Assembly (NCBI GenBank): GCA_023248535.1
Contig: JAHFEJ010000014.1
Span: forward strand, 1 to 47,534
Direction of reading: 5' to 3'
Length of the DNA stretch: 47,534 nucleotides
Origin: Nitrospinales bacterium
GTDB lineage: Bacteria > Nitrospinota_A > UBA7883 > JACRGQ01
Under the pieces are notes generated by a model. The model saw nothing but the letters and a program-made list of their open reading frames with translations. It was not told the DNA's origin and did not search any database. The position numbers were made by a program, and so were the translations under genes. The number at the start of each line of letters is the position of its first letter. The first letter of the stretch is position 1. Positions 8,377 through 19,065 of this stretch are shown one piece after another.

Positions 8377-10038
8377 CTATTGTCCCGGCTGGACGTTCTT
8401 GTCCGTAGCCAGCAGTTCTTCTATCGAATGTGCAATGTTCCGCTGCCCCAGCTTCGCCAGCACCCCCGCCTTTTCCAGCTTCCGGTGGACGTTGGGGCGC
8501 AGCTCGACCAGCGCCAGCCGCGTGTTGCGCGCCGCGCACTCCTCGATAAGCTCGCCGATGGTCAGCAGCCCCGTTGCATCGATGAAGGGAACGCGGCCCA
8601 TGCGCAATATAAGCGTGTCGGCATGGTCCTGAATAGTTTCGAGGGTCGACTCGATGCGCTCCACCGCGCCGAAGAAAAACGGCCCGTCTATCGAATACAC
8701 AACCGTTTTGGGGGGAAGCAGCGGTTCCCCGCCCGCCTCCGGCGCCGCGCCCCCGAATTGCGCCGTCTCTTCCTCTATCCGCACCGCTTCGGACATCCGC
8801 TTCATGAACAGCAGCGTCGCCAGCACCACGCCGATGTTCACCGCGATGACCAGGTCGCTGAACACCGTCAGGAAAAACGTTATCAGCAGCACCGCGATAT
8901 CGGCCTTGGGGGCGGCGCGCAGCAGGTGGATGAAGTGGTGCGCCTCGCTCATGTTATAGGCGACGATGAAGAGGATGGCCGCCAGCGCACAGAGCGGTAT
9001 GTTGGAGGCCAGCGGCGCAAGGATGACGATCACAAGCACCAGCGTACCCGCGTGGATCAGACCCGAAACCGGGCTAGTGGCGCCGTTACGGATGTTGGTG
9101 GCCGTACGGGCGATGGCCCCGGTCGACGCAAAGCCGCCGAACAGCGGCGAAAACACGTTCGATATCCCCTGCCCTATCAGTTCCTGGTTTGAGTTGTGTT
9201 TCGTGCCCGCCATACCGTCAGCGACCACGGCGGAAAGCAGCGATTCGATGGCGCCCAGCATGGCGATGGTGAACGCCGGGCCGATGAGGTGCAGCAGGTC
9301 GGAAAAGGTGAATGCGGGAACCGCGAACTCCGGCAACCGCTGCGGAATGCCGCCAAAGGCGCTGCCGATGGTCGCCACGCCGTCAAAGTGGAAATACGCC
9401 TGCAACGCCGATGCGGACACCAGCGCCACGAACGGGGCCGGAACCCGCTTCAACACGCGCGGCGAGACAAGCAGTATAAGCAGCGTCGACACGGCCAGCA
9501 TGGTGGTATTCCACTGCATGGTGGGGAAATCCCTGATGAGGAAGAGCAGTTTTTCGTGAAAGTGCTCGCCGCCGCCGGAAAGCGTGAGGCCGAAGAAATC
9601 CTTCCACTGTCCCACGAAGATGATGACGGCGATGCCGCTGGTGAACCCCACGATAACCGGATCAGGGATGTATTTGATGACCCCGCCCAGCCGGGCGGCC
9701 CCCATGGCGATGAGCATGAACCCCGCCATCAGGGTGGCGATCTGAAGCCCCGTTATGCCGTATTTCGAGGTGATGCCCGCTAGGATGACGATAAACGCCC
9801 CGGTGGGTCCGGCTATTTGCAACCGGCTGCCACCCAGCAGCGAGGTGAGGCCGCCCGCCACGATGGCGGTGTACAGCCCGTGCTCCGGCTTCGCGCCGGA
9901 GGCGATGGCGAACGCCATGGCCAGCGGCAGCGCGACGATGCCGACAATGACGCCGGAAAGGATGTTGCGGGCGATATGTTCCTTGGCGAGAAGCCCCGCC
10001 TTTTTTGCTTCCAGTATTGCTATCATGGCAATTATCAT
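8377..10038 (-). CDS. SulP family anion permease with C-terminal STAS domain
   Basis: ILSGVIVGIVALPLAMAFAIASGAKPEHGLYTAIVAG, GPTGAFIVI; STAS-like PFIDATGLLTIGELIEEC. Confidence 0.92.
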   Translation of the reverse strand: MIIAMIAILEAKKAGLLAKEHIARNILSGVIVGIVALPLAMAFAIASGAKPEHGLYTAIVAGGLTSLLGGSRLQIAGPTGAFIVILAGITSKYGITGLQIATLMAGFMLIAMGAARLGGVIKYIPDPVIVGFTSGIAVIIFVGQWKDFFGLTLSGGGEHFHEKLLFLIRDFPTMQWNTTMLAVSTLLILLVSPRVLKRVPAPFVALVSASALQAYFHFDGVATIGSAFGGIPQRLPEFAVPAFTFSDLLHLIGPAFTIAMLGAIESLLSAVVADGMAGTKHNSNQELIGQGISNVFSPLFGGFASTGAIARTATNIRNGATSPVSGLIHAGTLVLVIVILAPLASNIPLCALAAILFIVAYNMSEAHHFIHLLRAAPKADIAVLLITFFLTVFSDLVIAVNIGVVLATLLFMKRMSEAVRIEEETAQFGGAAPEAGGEPLLPPKTVVYSIDGPFFFGAVERIESTLETIQDHADTLILRMGRVPFIDATGLLTIGELIEECAARNTRLALVELRPNVHRKLEKAGVLAKLGQRNIAHSIEELLATDKNVQPGQ

Positions 10039-10114
10039 TCTATTGAACTAGCATTTGAATTCAATTAATATTTGATTAACATACCGGCGGCCCCGCCGGG
10101 CCGAGGGAGAATAT

Positions 10115-10315
10115 ATGGAAAACAGAACCGCCCGCTTTACCCTGCTGATAGACCCCAAGAAGAAAACGATCTTCGAGGAGATATGCCGGGAGAGGGACCT
10201 CACCCCCTCGCAGGTAGTGCGGTCGCTCATCCGGGATTACGTCAAGGAGAACGGCTCGCCCGCCCAGATCGCGCGGATGCCCGGCTCAAAGTCCGGCGGC
10301 AAAGCAAAGCCGTAA
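10115..10315 (+). CDS. small ribbon-helix-helix-like protein
   Basis: 66 aa; ARFTLLIDPKKKTIFEEICRERDLTPSQVVRSLIRDYV. Confidence 0.55.
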   Translation: MENRTARFTLLIDPKKKTIFEEICRERDLTPSQVVRSLIRDYVKENGSPAQIARMPGSKSGGKAKP

Positions 10316-10389
10316 CGCCGCCATACGGCGCGCGCGCATCCGGCCTATCCGTGATATAAATGGCGTCAACAACGGATAAGGAGGCATCA

Positions 10390-10893
10390 ATGGCAATCGT
10401 AAAATATGTTCACCTGCTCACGCTCTGCATTTGGGTGGGGGGCATGGTTTTCTTTACGTTCATCGGCGCCCCGGCGATATTCAGGGAACTGCCGCGCGAT
10501 ATGGCGGGCGTGGCGGTGGGAGGCATTTTCCCAAAATACTGGGTGATGGGGTACATCTGCCCGCTGCTGCTGCTTGGCACGCTCCTCTACATCGTGTGGG
10601 GCAACATTGAGGGGTTCAAAGTTCAGATCGGCATCCTGGCCTTGGTGACGGCGCTCAGCTTCGTCTCGGGCATGGCGGTCGGCGTGAAAGCGCACGACAT
10701 CAAGGCGCAGATGAATGCCGAACAGGATGCCGTGAAAAAAGAGGAACTCCACAAGGAGTTCAGGAAAATGCACGGCGTTTCCGCGGTGATGAACCTGGCG
10801 GTGATCCTGCTGATGCTCGGCTATGTCTGGTACGTCCCGGTGGTGATCAAGCCGTCGTTCAAAGAATCGGCCAAAAGCTTTCTGGGGCTGTAA
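10390..10893 (+). CDS. DUF4149-like multi-pass membrane protein
   Basis: VKYVHLLTLCIWVGGMVFFTFIGAPAIFRELPRD; several hydrophobic segments. Confidence 0.6.
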   Translation: MAIVKYVHLLTLCIWVGGMVFFTFIGAPAIFRELPRDMAGVAVGGIFPKYWVMGYICPLLLLGTLLYIVWGNIEGFKVQIGILALVTALSFVSGMAVGVKAHDIKAQMNAEQDAVKKEELHKEFRKMHGVSAVMNLAVILLMLGYVWYVPVVIKPSFKESAKSFLGL

Positions 10894-10898
10894 ACCCC

Positions 10899-11573
10899 TT
10901 ACTCCTTCCTGGTGGCGAAAAGGATGATGTGCGCGCCGAAAGACGGGAATAGATCGCCCAGCCATTCGCACAGTTTTCCCAGCGGCACGTTCATCCGGGT
11001 GGAGATAAGCAGGTGGCTGGATAAAACCTTGTCCACCGTGTAGCCGCTTTCCGCCGCCAGGGCCGAAAGCGTTTTTACGCTGTACAGGTGGTAGTGGAAC
11101 GGGGCGTATGCCATGAACGGCATCACGCCGAAGGGGAAGGCGATACGGCTGGCGAGGAAAAAGATATTCGGGGTGGTGAGCGCCAGCGTGCCCCCCGGCT
11201 TCAAAAGCCCGCGCAGGTCTTGCAGGAATTTCCTGTCGTCGAAGGCGTGCTCGATCACCTCCCCGGCGAAAATGACATCGAAGCGCTGTCCGCCGAAATC
11301 GGGAAACCCCCGGTTGATATCGTGCCGCACGAAGGTGATGCCGTTTTTGGCAGCGCGGGGATGGATATCGAGCGCGAACCTGTTCAGGCCCGGATGCCCG
11401 GCCAGCTGATCCAGCAGGCCGCCGCGCGCGTAGCCGATTTCCAGAACGGCGGCATCGGGCTTTGCCAGACGCCCGTTGCGCAGCAGCCAGTTCTTCACTT
11501 TAAGAATGCGGCCGGGATCCGGCACGGTGAAATCGGCAAAGGCCTCCTGCTGGCGATCCTGTTCCATCGTCAT
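10899..11573 (-). CDS. class I SAM-dependent methyltransferase
   Basis: VLEIGYARGGLLDQL, FDVIFAGEVIEHAFDDRKFLQDLRGLLKPGGTLALTTPN; start ATG overlaps the moaA stop (TAATG). Confidence 0.85.
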   Translation of the reverse strand: MTMEQDRQQEAFADFTVPDPGRILKVKNWLLRNGRLAKPDAAVLEIGYARGGLLDQLAGHPGLNRFALDIHPRAAKNGITFVRHDINRGFPDFGGQRFDVIFAGEVIEHAFDDRKFLQDLRGLLKPGGTLALTTPNIFFLASRIAFPFGVMPFMAYAPFHYHLYSVKTLSALAAESGYTVDKVLSSHLLISTRMNVPLGKLCEWLGDLFPSFGAHIILFATRKE

Positions 11574-12562
11574 TATCCGCCGATGGCGGCCATCGGTTTT
11601 TCGCACGGCGCGCCGGAGGCGGCGGTAAGGCCGTGCCCCTTCGGCTTGACGGCGAGCGCTTCTTTAAACCGGTCAATAAACCACTGATCGTGCGCATTCT
11701 CCAAAAATCCCCGGCCTAGGTCCACCTCGCCATCGCTGAAGAGACACGAGCGCAGCGCCCCTTCGGCGGTGAGGCGCAGGCGGTTGCAGCCGCCGCAAAA
11801 ATGCCGGCTCAAAGGGGCGACGAATCCAATCCGTCCCGCGCCGCCAACGATTTCGTACACCTCCGCCGGGCCGCCTGCGGGCGCGTGCGGCGCGGGGCGC
11901 AGTTTGTAGCGTTCCCGTACTATCCGTTCCATCTCCGCCGCCGCGATGGCGCTCCTGCCCCTAAAAAGGCGGTTGTGCGCGGTCGGCATCATCTCGATGA
12001 AGCGCACCTCCACCGGCAGGTCGCGGGCCAGTTGCACAAAATCCAAAATCTCGTCGTCGTTGAATCCGCGTATCGCCACCACGTTTATCTTGACCGGCCA
12101 AATCCGTTCTTCCGCCACGCGGCGGATGGCGCGCATCACCGTTTGGTGGATGTCGTGCCCGCTGATGGCCCGCAGCCGTTCGGCCTTCAGCGAATCGAGT
12201 GAGATGTTGATGCGGTCCAGCCCCGCTTCTTGCAGGAGCGGGATGTTTTTTTCCAGCAGGACGCCGTTGGTGGTCATGGTCACCTCGTCGATGCCGGGAA
12301 TGCTTTTCAAATCGCGGATGAGGCTGAAGATGCCTTTGCGCAGGAGCGGCTCCCCCCCTGTCAGCCGCACCTTGCGTATGCCGGCCGGGGCGAAGAGGGC
12401 GATGAGCCGCGTTATCTGGCTGATGGTGAGGATGTCGTTGTTGGGATGGACGAGGGAGCCGTCCATCGGCATGCAGTAGGCGCAACGGAGGTTGCACCGT
12501 TTTGTCACCGACACGCGGATGTAGTTCACGCCGCGGCCGAAACGGTCTTTGGGCTGATCCAT
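11573..12562 (-). CDS. moaA: GTP 3',8-cyclase MoaA
   Basis: VSVTKRCNLRCAYCMP, VRLTGGEPLLRKGI, FCGGCNRLRLTAEGALRSCLF, C-terminal GG. Confidence 0.96.
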   Translation of the reverse strand: MDQPKDRFGRGVNYIRVSVTKRCNLRCAYCMPMDGSLVHPNNDILTISQITRLIALFAPAGIRKVRLTGGEPLLRKGIFSLIRDLKSIPGIDEVTMTTNGVLLEKNIPLLQEAGLDRINISLDSLKAERLRAISGHDIHQTVMRAIRRVAEERIWPVKINVVAIRGFNDDEILDFVQLARDLPVEVRFIEMMPTAHNRLFRGRSAIAAAEMERIVRERYKLRPAPHAPAGGPAEVYEIVGGAGRIGFVAPLSRHFCGGCNRLRLTAEGALRSCLFSDGEVDLGRGFLENAHDQWFIDRFKEALAVKPKGHGLTAASGAPCEKPMAAIGG

Positions 12563-12660
12563 CGTTTTATTTTACACGGATTGCGGCGGAAAAACGCCGC
12601 AGTTCCTTTTATAAGCCCATAGCCGGTTTGGCGGGGTGGCGGCGCGCGGAAAAGGGTAAA

Positions 12661-13323
12661 ATGAGTTTTATGAAACTGCTTTATTTCGCCGCCGTGCGGG
12701 AACGGCTGAAAACGGACGGCGAGGAAATCCAATTGGAATCCCCCCTCACCGTGGCGCAGATATTCAACCGGTATCTCGCGGCACGGCTGCCGGGAGTTGA
12801 AAAAACACGGCTGCTTTTTGCCGTGAACGAGGAGATGGCCGGACCGGAGACGGTGGCGCACAACGGAGACACGGTGGCGGTGATGAGTCCGCTGTCGGGC
12901 GGCGCGGCGCTGGCGAGGATACAGGCGGAAGATTTCGACATGGCGGCGGAGGAGCGCCTCTGCGTTGGCGGAAACAGCGGCGTTGGCGGCATCGCCACGT
13001 TCGTGGGGCGGGTGCGGGACAACGCGAAGGGAAAAGCCATCGAGCGTATCGAGATCGGCTGCTACGAATCGATGGCGGTGAAAGAGCTGGAAAAAGTGCG
13101 GGCCGAGGCGGTGGAAAAATTCGCCGCCGTCAACGTGACGGTAGTTCACCGCATCGGGATATTGCGTCCGGGAGAGCAGATCGTCGGCATTGTGGCGGCG
13201 GCGGGGCACCGCGATGCGGCGTTCGACGCCTGCCGGTATGCCATCGACGAGCTGAAGAAACGGGTGCCGATATGGAAGAAGGAGTTTACCACCGGCGGCG
13301 GTTTCTGGGTGGAGGGGCTTTAG
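12661..13323 (+). CDS. MoaD-MoaE fusion (molybdopterin synthase small + large subunits)
   Basis: MoaD half ends AVMSPLSGG; MoaE half continues IATFVGRVRDNAKGK...VVHRIGILRPGEQIVGIVAAAGHRDAAFDACRYAIDELKKRVPIWKKE. Confidence 0.9.
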   Translation: MSFMKLLYFAAVRERLKTDGEEIQLESPLTVAQIFNRYLAARLPGVEKTRLLFAVNEEMAGPETVAHNGDTVAVMSPLSGGAALARIQAEDFDMAAEERLCVGGNSGVGGIATFVGRVRDNAKGKAIERIEIGCYESMAVKELEKVRAEAVEKFAAVNVTVVHRIGILRPGEQIVGIVAAAGHRDAAFDACRYAIDELKKRVPIWKKEFTTGGGFWVEGL

Positions 13324-14048
13324 CGGATCATGATGCCGGTCATGAAGCGGCCGGTATCCCCTTTTTCGGCGCGGTGGCTGTAAAACTCATCGGTGCGGCA
13401 CGATGTGCATACCCCGCTATCGAAGATGGCCGCTTCCGGCACGCCGGCGGCCGTCAACTGCTCCTTCGCGGCGCGCGCGATATCCAATTTGCCCTCAACG
13501 AGGAACCGTTTAAAGGAATCATAGCCCCCGTCAAAAACATCGGATTTCACTTCGTAACAGCAGGAGCGGATGGCGGGGCCGATAACCGCAATTATATTTT
13601 CAGGCGCTCCGGTAAGCCGTGCGATAGCAACGGCGATGATGTTGTCAAACACCCCCTGCCGCCCGGCGTGGACAATGGCCGCCGCCTTATTCCGCGTATC
13701 GGCCAAAATCACCGGCAGGCAATCGGCGGTAAGCACGCCAGCCGGTTGGTTCGGCTCGGTTGTCAACACCCCATCCGCCTCGTGCCCGCCGCCCGAAGTG
13801 GAGCAGACCACCGTGCCATGCACTTGTCGCGGCAAAAATATGGGGCAGCCGCCGGAAAAAAGTCCGGCTGCCTTTTGGCGGTTTTGCATCACCCCCGCCT
13901 CGCCGCTGTTGCGGGCGAGATCGAAGCCGTGTTTCGCCTGCCCCCCGCGCCGCGTAGTAACCCAATTAGCCAGCCAGCCAAGTTTGTCCAGCGCGTCATA
14001 GCTGTACCAGACGATGCCGTCCCGCTCGTGGCGCGTCATCCGGTTCAT
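13320..14048 (-). CDS. PgeF/YfiH family (DUF152) multi-copper polyphenol oxidase/purine nucleoside phosphorylase-like protein
   Basis: QVHGTVV, ADGVLTTEPNQPAGVLTADCLPVILAD, IVHAG; start ATG at 14048 overlaps upstream stop (TGATG). Confidence 0.85.
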   Translation of the reverse strand: MNRMTRHERDGIVWYSYDALDKLGWLANWVTTRRGGQAKHGFDLARNSGEAGVMQNRQKAAGLFSGGCPIFLPRQVHGTVVCSTSGGGHEADGVLTTEPNQPAGVLTADCLPVILADTRNKAAAIVHAGRQGVFDNIIAVAIARLTGAPENIIAVIGPAIRSCCYEVKSDVFDGGYDSFKRFLVEGKLDIARAAKEQLTAAGVPEAAIFDSGVCTSCRTDEFYSHRAEKGDTGRFMTGIMIR

Positions 14049-15694
14049 CAGCAACAGTTCCCCAAAAATGCGCCGCACCGTTTGCACCCCGCGTGTTCGG
14101 GGGGACAGGGCGGCGTTGTTTTTTCACTGGCCGCTTTTTCAGCCTCGGCCTGAAGATACTTTTTCGCAACGTGGCTATCGATGAAATCCCACGGCAGGAT
14201 TTCACTGAGGTCCTTACGGCGCGCGTAGACCGCTTTTGCGGCGGGGGATTTTAGCGCGGCGGCCCAGCCCCCCTCTTCAAACGCGCGGAGAATGAACGCG
14301 GAGACCGAACGGCCCCCCACGCTTAGCAACCCCTGTACGGCGGCGTTTTTGCCCCCCTCGATCTTCAGTTCCATGTTGCTTTCACCCTGAAGCGCCTTTT
14401 TCAGCTTTTCGCTTTTTTCCTTCAATTCCGCCAACGGCGCCACCGGCTCCCACTGGAACGGAGTTTGCGGCTTCGGCACGAACGGATTCACGCCGATGGT
14501 TATTTTCCCCGCTCGGCCATGGCGCTTGCTGCCGGACACCAGCTCATCGCGGATTTTTTTCACCAACGCGGCGAGCGCGGCGATATCTTCATCGCGCTCC
14601 CCCGGCAGGCCGATGAGAAAGTAGCACTTCACATTTAAAATGCCCGCATCGGCCGCCAGCCGGACCGCGCCGAGCACATCGTCATCGGTCATCCGCTTAT
14701 TGACGGCGCGGCGGAGCCGTTCGCTCCCCGCTTCGGGGGCGATGGTCATGGTCTTCAGCCCCCCCGCCGCCAGCTTGGCGAGCGTTCCGGCGGAGAGGTA
14801 TTCGACACGGAGCGACGACACGTTGATGCCGCCGCCTTTTGCCAGGATGTGATCGTACACTTCGCCGATATCCGGGTGCTCGCAGATGGCGCTGCCGATC
14901 AGTCCGATACGCTCCTTGCGGGCCAGCCCTTCGTCGATCTGCGCGAAGAGCGCCTCCTTGTCCACATGCCGCACCGGGCGGTAGACGAAACCGCTGGCGC
15001 AGAAACGGCACCCCTGCCCGCACCCCTTGCCGGTTTCGATGAGGTGCGAATCGCGGAAGATGGAGCCTTCCAGTCCGGCAAGCTGCGCCGACCCGCTGCG
15101 TCCAAAGCCGGGATCGTACAACCGCTTCACCCGCTCCGGCGCGCCATCGAGTGGGCGGCGGATTTTTATTGCGGCGTCACTGTTTTCTTCAACGGCATAT
15201 AGCGATGGCACATACACCCCTTCGATGGAAGCGATATCGCGCAGCCGTTGCGCCCGCGGCAGGCGGCGGCTGGCGGAAAGTTTTTCCACCAGCGACGGTA
15301 TCGCCAGTTCCCCTTCCCCCAGCACGAAGAAATCGAAGAACGGGGCAAACGGCTCCGGGTTCATCGTCGGCACGATGCCGCCGGCGCAGACCAGCGGGTG
15401 GCGTTCGTTGCGCTGCTCGGCTCTAAGCGGGATATTGTTCTCCTTGAGCATCCGCAGCAGGTTCAGCGCGTCCATCTCGAAGGTGAAGGAGAAGGCGGCG
15501 AGATCGCACCGAGCGAGGTTCAGCGTCCCCGCGCTCCCCTCCTCCGGCATGAACGCCGCCTCGCAACGGCAGACGGCATCGAAGGCGGCCAGTATCTTGT
15601 GGAAGCCGAGATAGCTGGCCCCCACGGCGGCGGTGTTGGGATAGGCCAGCCGCACGGAAAACGATACGTCGCGCCCTATCTCTTGCGGTTTCAT
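14048..15694 (-). CDS. YgiQ/B12-type radical SAM protein
   Basis: [21 protein letters not shown] (CxxxCxxC), [39 protein letters not shown]; Cys-rich C-terminus. Confidence 0.88.
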   Translation of the reverse strand: MKPQEIGRDVSFSVRLAYPNTAAVGASYLGFHKILAAFDAVCRCEAAFMPEEGSAGTLNLARCDLAAFSFTFEMDALNLLRMLKENNIPLRAEQRNERHPLVCAGGIVPTMNPEPFAPFFDFFVLGEGELAIPSLVEKLSASRRLPRAQRLRDIASIEGVYVPSLYAVEENSDAAIKIRRPLDGAPERVKRLYDPGFGRSGSAQLAGLEGSIFRDSHLIETGKGCGQGCRFCASGFVYRPVRHVDKEALFAQIDEGLARKERIGLIGSAICEHPDIGEVYDHILAKGGGINVSSLRVEYLSAGTLAKLAAGGLKTMTIAPEAGSERLRRAVNKRMTDDDVLGAVRLAADAGILNVKCYFLIGLPGERDEDIAALAALVKKIRDELVSGSKRHGRAGKITIGVNPFVPKPQTPFQWEPVAPLAELKEKSEKLKKALQGESNMELKIEGGKNAAVQGLLSVGGRSVSAFILRAFEEGGWAAALKSPAAKAVYARRKDLSEILPWDFIDSHVAKKYLQAEAEKAASEKTTPPCPPEHAGCKRCGAFLGNCC

Positions 15695-15717
15695 CTGTGA
15701 TAATCTTTCACTCTACT

Positions 15718-16929
<1,212 letters not shown>

Positions 16930-17031
16930 ACAGCCGGAAAATCGGGGAGATACCCCTGCCTCAATAGGCAAATATTGAATTTAGGGGGTATGATATGTTC
17001 ACGATGAAATGGGAATTATAATAAGCACGCC

Positions 17032-17976
17032 ATGTTTCAAAAAATGCCTAAACTGTTCACGGATTTTGATCCTGAGGCACGGCTTGTCATTAGCCAAAAT
17101 GACACCTTGGCTGCTTGTGAAGGACTTCCCGATGACACATTTTCCCTCATCATAAGTTCGCCGCCGTACAACATCGGCAAGGAATATGAAACCGCAACCT
17201 CCCTTGAAAAATATCTGGAATGGCAGGAAACCATTTTGCGGCAGTTGGTCCGTGTACTGCGCCATGATGGCAGCCTTTGCTGGCAGGTCGGCAACTATGT
17301 GAAAGACGGGGAAATCTTCCCGTTGGACATCTATTTTTATCCGATAATTAAAAAGCTGGGGCTTTCGTTGCGTAACCGGATCGTCTGGCATTTCGAACAT
17401 GGATTGCATGCTTCCCTCCGGTTTTCAGGGCGCTACGAAACGCTCCTCTGGTTCACCAAATCCGATGATTATGTGTTCAATCTGGATGCCGTGCGCATTC
17501 CGTCAAAATATCCCGGAAAGCGGCATTTCAAGGGGGAAAAGCGCGGCCAGCCAAGCTGCAATCCGCTGGGCAAAAATCCATCCGACTTTTGGCGGCTATT
17601 GGAAAACGAGTTTGATACCGGCATTATCGAGATACCAAACGTAAAGGCAAACCACCCGGAGAAAACTTCCCATCCGTGCCAATTCCCGATTGAATTGGCA
17701 GAACGTTGCATCCTTGCATTAACCAATGAGGACAACTGGGTATTGGACCCCTTCAATGGCGCGGGATCGGCGATGATTGCGGCACTTAAACACAACCGCA
17801 AAACAATGGGGATAGACCAAAATGCGGATTATTGCCAGCTTACCCGGCAGCGCATTAAAGATTACTTTAACGGCACCCTGAAAATCCGCCCCTTGGGGAA
17901 ACCGGTTTTCAAACCTACTGGCAAGGAGAGAGTCTCACAAATTCCCATGGAATGGCTTAAAAAGGAGGGGGCGTGA
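17032..17976 (+). CDS. type II DNA methyltransferase, beta-class, probable N4-cytosine
   Basis: Motif IV SSPPYNIGKEYE near N-terminus, motif I DPFNGAGSAMIAAL near C-terminus. Confidence 0.88.
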   Translation: MFQKMPKLFTDFDPEARLVISQNDTLAACEGLPDDTFSLIISSPPYNIGKEYETATSLEKYLEWQETILRQLVRVLRHDGSLCWQVGNYVKDGEIFPLDIYFYPIIKKLGLSLRNRIVWHFEHGLHASLRFSGRYETLLWFTKSDDYVFNLDAVRIPSKYPGKRHFKGEKRGQPSCNPLGKNPSDFWRLLENEFDTGIIEIPNVKANHPEKTSHPCQFPIELAERCILALTNEDNWVLDPFNGAGSAMIAALKHNRKTMGIDQNADYCQLTRQRIKDYFNGTLKIRPLGKPVFKPTGKERVSQIPMEWLKKEGA

Positions 17977-18542
17977 AAATAGCCGGGATTTATTCATTCA
18001 ATGGTGGACAAAAGGCCGTGGAAAAGAAATATCCACACCTGCTAAAGGAAGTTAAAAAGACAATATTATCAGTCGATGCCAGCAAATCTTTTATAAAAGA
18101 AAGCCGGGAAAAAACCATGCCGGGCCAGATGATTTACAGTCCGGCGGCTCTGAATAAATCTTTCAAGAAGCATTTTTTCGATTTTGGTTGGATTAACCAT
18201 AGGGTGAAGTGTCAATACCCCACCAAATACTACACGGATAAATACCGGCCAAAAAAACTTCGGGATGGGGCTTTCCGGGATATGGACTTTGTTAAAGAAA
18301 AGCTAGGGGTTGAGGTGCAATTCGGCAAATACGCTTTTATGGTTTACAACGTTTGCGCTAAAATGACAATCTTTAGCAACTTGAGCGTGATCGATACCGG
18401 TATTGAAATCGTCCCGGTCAAGGAATTTGCCGATCAAATGTCGACGGGCGTTTCCTATTTTGAACAGTTCGTTTGGGACTTGGAAAAGCGGGGGACTTCG
18501 GATATAGACATCCCCGTTCTCATTCTTGGCATTGCCAAATAA
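17973..18542 (+). CDS. type II restriction endonuclease, BglII/BstYI family
   Basis: GTG start overlaps MTase stop (GTGA); LSVDASKSFIKESREKTMPGQMIYSPAALNKSFKKHFFDFGW and DFVKEKLGVEVQFGKYAFMVYN...GIEIVPVKEFADQMSTGVSYFEQ resemble recalled BstYI sequence. Confidence 0.82.
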   Translation: MKIAGIYSFNGGQKAVEKKYPHLLKEVKKTILSVDASKSFIKESREKTMPGQMIYSPAALNKSFKKHFFDFGWINHRVKCQYPTKYYTDKYRPKKLRDGAFRDMDFVKEKLGVEVQFGKYAFMVYNVCAKMTIFSNLSVIDTGIEIVPVKEFADQMSTGVSYFEQFVWDLEKRGTSDIDIPVLILGIAK

Positions 18543-18572
18543 CTAATCATCGGCCCAATGCAGGAGAAAAAC

Positions 18573-18797
18573 GTGAAATGCGTCATCTGTAAACATGGCG
18601 AGACCCGGCCGGGCGAAACCACCGTTACGCTCCAACGCGGGGAAAGCACCCTCGTGTTCAAGAATGTGCCGGCCGACATTTGCCCAAACTGCGGCGAATA
18701 TTATCTTTCGGAAGAAACCACGTCGCGCGTCATGGAAAAGGCGAAAGAGGCGGTTCGCAAAGGGGCCATCGTCGAGATACTTCTTTACGCCGCCTGA
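18573..18797 (+). CDS. YgiT-type zinc-finger protein (MqsA-like antitoxin)
   Basis: CVICKHGETRPGETTVTLQRGESTLVFKNVPADICPNCGEYYLSEETT; CxxC...CxxC; GTG start 18573 preceded by aggag. Confidence 0.8.
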   Translation: MKCVICKHGETRPGETTVTLQRGESTLVFKNVPADICPNCGEYYLSEETTSRVMEKAKEAVRKGAIVEILLYAA

Positions 18798-18870
18798 AAA
18801 ATCGTGTTGCCGTAAGGAAAAATAATCCCGGTTCCTTTTTGTTGTCATCCCCGTTTGATAAGCAGGTTTC

Positions 18871-18898
18871 TCTGAGCCTCCGTGTCTCTGTGGTTTAT
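18871..18898. repeat. divergent copy of the CCACAGAG-type repeat
   Basis: ctctgagcctccgtgtctctgtggttta (reverse complement taaaccacagagacacggagg...). Confidence 0.6.
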
Positions 18899-18933
18899 TG
18901 GGGAATGAATAAAGAAAGCTTTGAAAATATGGC

Positions 18934-18960
18934 TGGATTCCCGCCTTCGCGGGAATGACA
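18934..18960. repeat. TGGATTCCCGCCTTCGCGGGAATGACA repeat (dRS3-like)
   Basis: 26/27 identical to 7564-7590. Confidence 0.85.
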
Positions 18961-19065
18961 GGAGATGTATCGGTGTCCGCTTTACGTTGCCGCCGCATGA
19001 TTCCTTGGCCAACCCTTCGTTATGCCGGTTTGCCCCATTAGTCAGCCGGGGTGTAGAATTTAACT

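Noticed and set aside
13760-13957. Small ORFs within the PgeF-like gene
   Set aside because: Frame-shadow ORFs inside a well-supported gene.
18543-18998. 151-aa minus-strand ORF containing VIPAKAGIQ
   Set aside because: VIPAKAGIQ is the conceptual translation of the dRS3-like repeat and the ORF is opposite the YgiT-type gene.
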